A stretch of DNA of 13,708 bases from Acidimicrobiales bacterium (GTDB lineage Bacteria > Actinomycetota > Acidimicrobiia > Acidimicrobiales > SZUA-35). The position numbers and the translations under genes are program-made. Shown here piece after piece: positions 9,491 through 13,708 of the stretch (position 1 is the stretch's first letter; every line of letters begins with the position of its first letter). The notes below the pieces were generated by a model. That model was not told where the DNA came from, ran no database searches, and saw only the letters and a list, made by a program, of their open reading frames with translations. The DNA is taken from assembly GCA_013003325.1 (NCBI GenBank), contig JABDJU010000185.1:1-13708 (forward strand), in the 5' to 3' direction.

Positions 9491-9583
9491 GTTGGCAACA
9501 AAGGCGGAGGACTGTCAGGTGCTGTTCATCGGTCACGGTCGACGCCGGGGCGGACCATGTGCGTCCGTCGGAGTGTTGCCAAC
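9491..9583. promoter_or_regulatory. Paired 10-bp inverted sites upstream of glgX
   Basis: GTTGGCAACA (9491-9500) and its exact complement TGTTGCCAAC (9574-9583) stand 73 nt apart in the 258-nt gap before glgX. Each is itself nearly symmetric, like a regulator half-site pair. Looping control of glgX is possible but inferred. Nothing else was recognised in this gap. Confidence 0.3.
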
Positions 9584-9699
9584 GGCCCGAGCGTAGGGCA
9601 TCAGCTGTGGGTTAGCGGCGGAGGGGCCCTGTGAACCTGGGCACGCCGACCAGACGGTGTCGTTCTGCCGATCGGTATGCCGGTTGCCGGTGATCGCCC

Positions 9700-9885
9700 C
9701 TACTCCTCCATTGGTTCCGGGATCGGATCTTCCATCGGTTCGGGAACCAGTGGGTCGCGTTCGGGTACCGGGGGCCCGTCGGGCTCGGCTGGGACCACTG
9801 GCCCGTCGGGTTTACTGGGGATGATCGGGCCTTCCGGTTCATTGGGAATGACTGGCCGTTGAGGCTGCATTGGAAGCGTGGTCAT
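9700..9885 (-). CDS. Small proline-rich repeat protein, unknown function
   Basis: A 61-residue protein built almost wholly from a degenerate 9-residue repeat of the form G-P-x-(I/V)-P-x-x-P-(D/E): RPVIPNEPE, GPIIPSKPD, GPVVPAEPD, then looser GPPVPERD, PLVPEPMED and PIPEPMEE. It is acidic towards the C-terminus, with no signal peptide, membrane segment or cysteine. It would be an extended polyproline-like chain, perhaps a ligand for a proline-binding partner; I do not recognise the family. The ATG is chosen because a strong SD (GGAGG) lies 5 nt upstream; a longer frame begins at 9981 without this support. The start codon overlaps the stop of the upstream methyltransferase remnant by ATGA, which may couple their translation or be chance. 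Confidence 0.65.
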   Translation of the reverse strand: MTTLPMQPQRPVIPNEPEGPIIPSKPDGPVVPAEPDGPPVPERDPLVPEPMEDPIPEPMEE

Positions 9886-10202
9886 GGAATCCTCCAAATG
9901 TTCGAACCCGGCGGGCCCGGGCATCGGTGGCGTACCCGAACCGGCGGTGCGCCAAACCCCGGCCGAAGTCCCTGCTGACACGCGACATGGGTGAAGACCT
10001 CGGGTTCAAACGGCAACGTGTCGGCGCCGGCTCGGAGCCATTCGATCGCAGGTTCGATCGTACTGGCGACAGCCAACATCGCAGGTTTGACATCGGCTCC
10101 GACGACCCACCCGCCCGGCCCGACATCACGCCAGGTCGGACGGGCGACCAGCCCGGTTCCGCACGCCAGATCGAGTACACGATCACCTGATCTCAGACTC
10201 AT
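9882..10202 (-). pseudogene. Truncated class I SAM-dependent methyltransferase remnant
   Basis: A frame of 106 codons opens with MSLRSGDRVLDLACGTGLVA, the SAM-binding motif I of UbiE-like methyltransferases. GADVKPAMLAVA (motif II region), GADTLPFEPEVFTHVACQQGL then follow. After CQQGL the family similarity ends, and the rest is Pro/Arg-rich sequence with no fold signature. The N-terminal helix of about 40 residues before motif I is missing too, and a stop lies 6 codons upstream of the ATG. Full members have roughly 200-270 residues, so most of the enzyme is gone and it is unlikely to be active. I checked the other frames after the break by eye and saw no continuation, so a deletion fits better than a single frameshift. 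Confidence 0.65.
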
Positions 10203-10254
10203 CGATTCAACGCATAGCTATTGCCGCAATACCTATTGATTCGCAGATGGGGCT

Positions 10255-10274
10255 AAGTGTTGAAGAGCAACACT
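10255..10274 (+). repeat. Interspersed palindromic repeat, copy 2
   Basis: Arms AAGTGTTG and CAACACT around AAGAG, one loop base different from the other copies and 7 bp of perfect stem. It lies in the 268-nt gap between the methyltransferase remnant and the FAD oxidoreductase gene, in the same orientation as the other copies. No other clear signal was found in this gap. Confidence 0.7.
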
Positions 10275-10470
10275 GCTGCGACAGACCACCCGCCACACCT
10301 GCGTTCTGGCCGCCGGCGCAGAGAAGAGTCTGGTAGCCAACTTTTTGCTTGCATGACTCGGCGGACAGGCTCATGATGGGAACTGCGCAGCCGGGGCAGT
10401 GCATGAATCCTGCCCGGCCCGCAACCACAACCGCAAGTGCGACCGATCGCACGGAAAAATGAGGGCCATA

Positions 10471-11898
10471 ATGTCCGCTTCAGTCACCGCAGTTCCCAGT
10501 GGAACGGTCGGATTCAGCGACGAGCAACTCGCTGAACTCGGCATGTCGTTCCGCGGTCCTATCTATGCACCCGGCGATCCCGGTTACGACGAATGTCGCT
10601 CCGTCGAGAACCTGGCGATCGACCGCCATCCGGGTCTCATCATCCGATGTTCCGGCGAGGCCGACGTCATCGACGGTGTCGCGCTGGCCCGCGACCACGG
10701 GCTCCTCCTAGCCGTTCGGGGCGGTGGCCATCACGTCGCCGGCCACGGAACCGTCGACGGAGGCCTCGTCCTCGACATGCGCGACATGAACGGCGTGTGG
10801 GTCGACCCCGTCAACAAGACCGTACGGGTGCAGGGAGGTGCCACCTGGGGCCAGGTCGACCGCGAAGCTCAAGTGTTCGGCCTCGCCGTGCCCGGAGGGG
10901 TCGTTTCCACCACTGGAGTGGGCGGACTCACACTCGGCGGCGGCATCGGATGGCTCCACCGCAAGTGGGGTCTGTCCTGCGACAACCTGATCTCAGCCCA
11001 GGTCGTGCTCGCCACCGGCGAACTGGTCAACGCCAACGCCGACGAGCACCCCGATCTCTTCTGGGCTATTCGAGGCGGGGGCGGAAACTTCGGCGTGGTC
11101 GTCGACTTCACCTTCCACGCCCGAGAAGTAGGCCCCGAAGTTGCCCTCGCCGCCGTGTTCCACGAGGCGAGCGCCGGCGCCGAGCTGATGCCGCTCTGGC
11201 GCGACCTCGCCCTTCGGGCCGGCGACGACGTCACAACCAGAGCGCTCTATTGGTCGATGCCGCCCGCTCCCGATCTGCCGCCCCCGGTGCAGGGCAAAGA
11301 CGTCTTCATCGTCGCCGCCATGTACGCCGGGGACAAGCAGGATGGACAAGGGATCATCGATGAGTTCCGCTCCCTCGGAGACCCTCTGTTCGACATGAGT
11401 GAACACGTGCCGAGCTACCGGGCCTTCCAAGCCGGGTTCGATCCGCTGGTCACCAACCTCTACAGCTACTGGAAGTCGACCTACCTCGACGAGCTGACCG
11501 ACGACGCCATCGCCTTCATCCACGAGCGGGCAATGTCGAGACCCGACCCGAGCGTGCTCATCCATGTGCCGATCATGGGCGGAGCCACCGCCGCTGTCCC
11601 GGCCGACGCGACAGCATTCGGCGACCGCAGCGCACCGTTCATGCTGAGCTTCGACGGGGGAACCTACGACCGCGAGAAGTACGACAAGGTCCGCCGCTGG
11701 GTGCGCGAATCAATCGACGCCGCCGGTCGCATCGAGGGAGCGGGCGGCGCCTACCTGAACTTCTCCGGGGATGAGCCCGGCGAAGAAAGGGTCATCCGTC
11801 AACAGTTCGGTGCCAATCTCGAGCGGCTCAAGGCCGTGAAGACCCAGTACGACCCCGGGAACCTCTTCCGCATCAACAACAACATCACGCCGAACTAG
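10471..11898 (+). CDS. FAD-dependent oxidoreductase, berberine bridge enzyme-like
   Basis: 475 residues with a PCMH/VAO-type FAD domain followed by a substrate domain and a C-terminal BBE segment (YDPGNLFRINNNITP). FAD-binding signatures include LLLAVRGGGHHVAGHG, VQGGATWGQVD, GVGGLTLGGGIGWL and WAIRGGGGNFGVVV. H87 in RGGGHH is placed to bind FAD through the 8-alpha position and C170 in WGLSCDNL to bind at position 6, so a bicovalent flavin is likely. Such enzymes oxidise sugars, alcohols or natural products with O2; the substrate here cannot be told. No signal peptide is seen. ATG 10471 is preferred over 10399 or 10459 because GAGGG lies 5 nt upstream and the conserved domain begins shortly after. 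It is a single gene, followed at once by an extended copy of the palindromic repeat. Confidence 0.92.
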   Translation: MSASVTAVPSGTVGFSDEQLAELGMSFRGPIYAPGDPGYDECRSVENLAIDRHPGLIIRCSGEADVIDGVALARDHGLLLAVRGGGHHVAGHGTVDGGLVLDMRDMNGVWVDPVNKTVRVQGGATWGQVDREAQVFGLAVPGGVVSTTGVGGLTLGGGIGWLHRKWGLSCDNLISAQVVLATGELVNANADEHPDLFWAIRGGGGNFGVVVDFTFHAREVGPEVALAAVFHEASAGAELMPLWRDLALRAGDDVTTRALYWSMPPAPDLPPPVQGKDVFIVAAMYAGDKQDGQGIIDEFRSLGDPLFDMSEHVPSYRAFQAGFDPLVTNLYSYWKSTYLDELTDDAIAFIHERAMSRPDPSVLIHVPIMGGATAAVPADATAFGDRSAPFMLSFDGGTYDREKYDKVRRWVRESIDAAGRIEGAGGAYLNFSGDEPGEERVIRQQFGANLERLKAVKTQYDPGNLFRINNNITPN

Positions 11899-11911
11899 AG
11901 CCGGCCCACAC

Positions 11912-11946
11912 GCGGCGGAAGTGTTGGAGAGCAACACTTCCGCCGC
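11912..11946 (+). repeat. Interspersed palindromic repeat, copy 3, extended to perfect 15-bp arms; possible terminator
   Basis: GCGGCGGAAGTGTTG and CAACACTTCCGCCGC pair perfectly around GAGAG. It lies 13 nt after the FAD oxidoreductase stop and 42 nt from the stop of the convergent Hsp20 gene, so it could end both transcripts. No T-run follows, so intrinsic termination is unproven; U-poor hairpin terminators are proposed in actinobacteria. The same core at other, non-terminal places argues that it is primarily a repeat. Confidence 0.8.
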
Positions 11947-11988
11947 AAGGTTGGGCTGAGGGGCGTAACGGCGGTCGAAATCGCGTGT

Positions 11989-12429
11989 TCAGTCACCGCT
12001 CGTGGTCGTTTCGATCTCCTGCTGGCCGGAGCTGCCCTGTCGCACTTTGATACTGCGGGGCTTTGTGTGCTCGGAAAGAGGAATCTTGACGGTGAGCACC
12101 CCCGAGTTGAGGTCGGCCTCGACCTTTTCACCGTCGAGGGAGTCGCTCAGGTTGACGCGTCGGGTGAAGGTGCCCTGCGGGCGTTCTTGCACCACGACCT
12201 GCTGGCCCGAGTCGTCCCAGCGACGCTCGGCAGAAACGGTGAGTTCGTTTCCTTCGACGGTGACGTTGAGATCGTCGCTCGACACTCCGGGAACATCGAA
12301 GTACATGAACACGCAGTCGTCCTCACGGACGGCATCGAAGGCCATCACCGATCGTGCCTGGCGGCTTTGTTCTGCGGCCCGGCGGGTCATGCGGTCCAGG
12401 TCGGCAAACGGGTCAAATCTGAGCATCAT
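11989..12429 (-). CDS. Hsp20/alpha-crystallin small heat shock protein
   Basis: 146 residues, typical for a bacterial small heat shock protein: an ATP-independent cytosolic holdase that binds unfolding proteins as oligomers. The N-terminal arm starts MMLRFDPFADLDRM. The alpha-crystallin domain spans about 30-130, with YFDVPGVSSDDLNVTVEGNEL, RRVNLSDSLDG and the signature LNSGVLTVKIPL (107-118). SIKV near 126-129 could serve as the oligomerisation I-x-I-like motif. AAAGGA lies 4 nt before the first ATG and 7 nt before the second (12426), so either may start the protein. No HAIR-type or CIRCE operator was seen in the 105-nt gap upstream. It converges on the FAD oxidoreductase and precedes an unrelated lipoprotein gene. 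Confidence 0.95.
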   Translation of the reverse strand: MMLRFDPFADLDRMTRRAAEQSRQARSVMAFDAVREDDCVFMYFDVPGVSSDDLNVTVEGNELTVSAERRWDDSGQQVVVQERPQGTFTRRVNLSDSLDGEKVEADLNSGVLTVKIPLSEHTKPRSIKVRQGSSGQQEIETTTSGD

Positions 12430-12534
12430 CTCGTCCTTTCAATCGAGTTGGACTGGTATACACCTCGTTTACCCGCCTCGACCGTCCGCTAAACCCGCAC
12501 ACGCTTCGCAGCCGTATGCTTCGGATGTCATCGA

Positions 12535-12813
12535 CTACTCGTCGTACTCGAGGCCGTCGCTGTTCTCGGCGAAGTCGACCTTGTCATCTCGATTCGACCC
12601 TGGAACGTTGCCCGAGTCGAGATCCAAACCGCCCTCGACGCCCTGGTCGACCGGCTCGAGGTTGGCATCGATCTCCTCGGTCACGGGACCCTCAATCGGG
12701 TCTTGCACGTCTTGGGATTCCGAGGTGCAGCCGCTCACTGTGGCTGCGCCGAGGATGCCGACGATCAGGAGAGCTCTGGCCTTCGGCAGGCGGGATGGAT
12801 CCGGGGATGACAT
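12535..12813 (-). CDS. Small acidic lipoprotein, unknown function
   Basis: 92 residues. A basic N-terminus (SRLPKAR) and hydrophobic ALLIVGILGAATVSGC form a lipoprotein signal with Cys29 lipidated. The mature part of about 63 residues is strongly acidic and low in complexity (many Asp and Glu: QDPIEGPVTEEIDANLEP, GGLDLDSGN, ending GLEYDE), with no recognised domain, so it is probably extended on the cell surface. The ATG at 12813 is chosen because AAAGGA lies 8 nt upstream and the signal peptide begins there. A longer open frame to 13071 has no such support. It is divergent from the gene at 13060, with about 246 nt between them, where I see no clear promoter. Confidence 0.75.
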   Translation of the reverse strand: MSSPDPSRLPKARALLIVGILGAATVSGCTSESQDVQDPIEGPVTEEIDANLEPVDQGVEGGLDLDSGNVPGSNRDDKVDFAENSDGLEYDE

Positions 12814-13059
12814 TGGTTGAGTCCTTTCGTGGGCGGGGGATGCCCACTGTGGGCTTTCCTCGACTCCGGGAGCGACAAACATCTTTCCGGCCTGCTCGGG
12901 CCGAGACACCCGCCACCTCGTTCCTGCAGTGGCGCTCGACCGGCGCGAGATCGACGATTCCGAAAGTCGTCGTCGCAAAGCTCGGCCGCAGCTACCAGGC
13001 AAACGACACAGCGGTACCTTCATGACGTGGCATACGACAGGTTGTCCGAGAGTCGAAAG

Positions 13060-13551
13060 ATGTTTGCCCAAGGTGTGCCCGACATCCCATTCAAGCTCAC
13101 TCGGCGGCGGCGATTCATCCCCCTTGCCTTCGATGTCGACGGCGATGTTGGCGCCACCCTGTTCTTGCGGCGCGGCGTGAACGGCAACCCCTGGCTCGAG
13201 GCCTGGAGCCTGGAGCGACGGGACGACGAATGGACCGTTCTCGGCGGCGGCTCAGGTGACGGGTACGACCATCTGTTCGAGCCCCGACAATCTATCGAGG
13301 GCCTCGTCTTGCCCTGCGGCTCGGGCTGGACCGCTCGTGGTGCGCGTCGGTTGCTGCCGAGCTCAAAGGGCGTCAGCCACGCCGAGATGCGCCTTGGGTC
13401 CCAGGTCGCGGCACTGCGCGTTGCCGACCGCACCATCGAGGTTCCGTCGCACGGCATGGCCATCGCCGTTTGGAGTTCTCGGCGCCCGCCCACGGTCACG
13501 GCGTTCTCGCCGACGGGCGAGACCCTCGGAGAAATCCCACTCCGCCGCTAG
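13060..13551 (+). CDS. Hypothetical protein
   Basis: 163 residues, apparently cytosolic and rich in strands, with stretches such as RRRRFIPLAFDVDG, ATLFLRRGV, WLEAWSLERRDDEWTVLGGGSGDGY and a late HGMAIAVWSS. I do not recognise the family. The pattern of short beta segments with a W-x-x-L-G-G-G turn suggests a small beta-sandwich or barrel, but that is a guess. The frame is open from 12817. ATG 13060 is preferred because GAGAG lies 7 nt upstream; GTG 13027 would add 11 residues. The coding bias looks normal in this frame and the opposite-strand frames look like shadows. Repeat remnants follow within 50 nt of the stop. Confidence 0.6.
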   Translation: MFAQGVPDIPFKLTRRRRFIPLAFDVDGDVGATLFLRRGVNGNPWLEAWSLERRDDEWTVLGGGSGDGYDHLFEPRQSIEGLVLPCGSGWTARGARRLLPSSKGVSHAEMRLGSQVAALRVADRTIEVPSHGMAIAVWSSRRPPTVTAFSPTGETLGEIPLRR

Positions 13552-13595
13552 CCCGAATGCGTCGAGTGCGGTGCAACCCGTCGAGGTGCACGACG

Positions 13596-13609
13596 GGAGA
13601 GCAACACTT
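13596..13609 (+). repeat. Half copy of the interspersed palindromic repeat (loop and right arm)
   Basis: GGAGAGCAACACTT is a 14-nt exact match to the loop and right arm of copies 1 and 3, followed by GCGCC, close to their CGCC. The left arm is replaced by unrelated sequence. It lies 44 nt after the stop of the hypothetical gene. Confidence 0.55.
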
Positions 13610-13666
13610 GCGCCCCGTTCTCGACGATTGGACGCCCGGACCTTCGCCTCTAGCTGAAACGGCGAT

Positions 13667-13686
13667 AGTGCTGTTCGTGGAGCACT
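13667..13686. repeat. Small hairpin near the window end
   Basis: AGTGCT and AGCACT flank GTTCGTGG. This may be a diverged relative of the palindromic repeat or a weak terminator for the upstream gene. The arms are only 6 bp, so the call is tentative. Confidence 0.25.
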
Positions 13687-13708
13687 CTAGGTTTGGAATG
13701 TGCTAGTG

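Noticed and set aside
10207..10452. 81-codon Cys-containing minus frame in the gap before the FAD oxidoreductase
   Set aside because: It runs through palindromic repeat copy 2, has no good SD and no recognisable domain.
11912..11946. Classical Rho-independent terminator
   Set aside because: The stem is excellent, but no T-run follows on either strand and the core recurs away from gene ends, so it is listed as a repeat with possible terminator function.
12814..13071. N-terminal extension of the acidic lipoprotein to 178 residues
   Set aside because: The signal peptide and SD place the start at 12813; the extension is Arg/Ser-rich and unlike a secreted N-terminus.

Overview
High-GC bacterial DNA with actinobacterial style. 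GC-rich codons, SD-led ATG starts, an actinobacterial ECF sigma/TPR-CHAT gene set, GlgX and a BBE-type flavoprotein suggest Actinobacteria, possibly Acidimicrobiia. That placement is inferred from gene content, not from a marker gene.

Layout. 1-374 (-): N-terminal part of a persulfide-dioxygenase-like MBL-fold protein, cut by the window edge. 653-1738 (+): a secreted protein with two tandem HExxH domains; its ribosome binding site lies inside a perfect hairpin. 1874-7068: the most notable block. It holds an ECF sigma factor and a small partner overlapping by ATGA (both +), a convergent TPR-CHAT putative cysteine protease (-), and a divergent subtilisin-like lipoprotein (+). With the double zincin, three catalytic classes of protease lie around one sigma factor. 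7069-7335: a gap with a trace of an M23 peptidase. 7336-9441 (-): glycogen debranching enzyme GlgX. 9700-10202 (-): a tiny proline-rich repeat protein preceded by a methyltransferase remnant. 10471-11898 (+): BBE-like FAD oxidoreductase. 11989-12429 (-): Hsp20. 12535-12813 (-): small acidic lipoprotein. 13060-13551 (+): unknown protein.

Scattered through the intergenic gaps is a small palindromic repeat with 8-nt arms AAGTGTTG and CAACACTT around a loop GAGAG. There are three full copies (one extended to perfect 15-bp arms) and two half copies, all in the same orientation and all outside genes.

How the genes may work together (inference): the sigma factor, its partner, the TPR-CHAT protein and the membrane-anchored subtilase look like a signalling or conflict module in which proteolysis and transcription are linked. 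The sigma/partner/CHAT set recurs in actinobacteria as far as I recall, but I know of no established function. The other genes look like ordinary metabolism and stress functions. No tRNA, rRNA, CRISPR array, transposase or integrase was seen.
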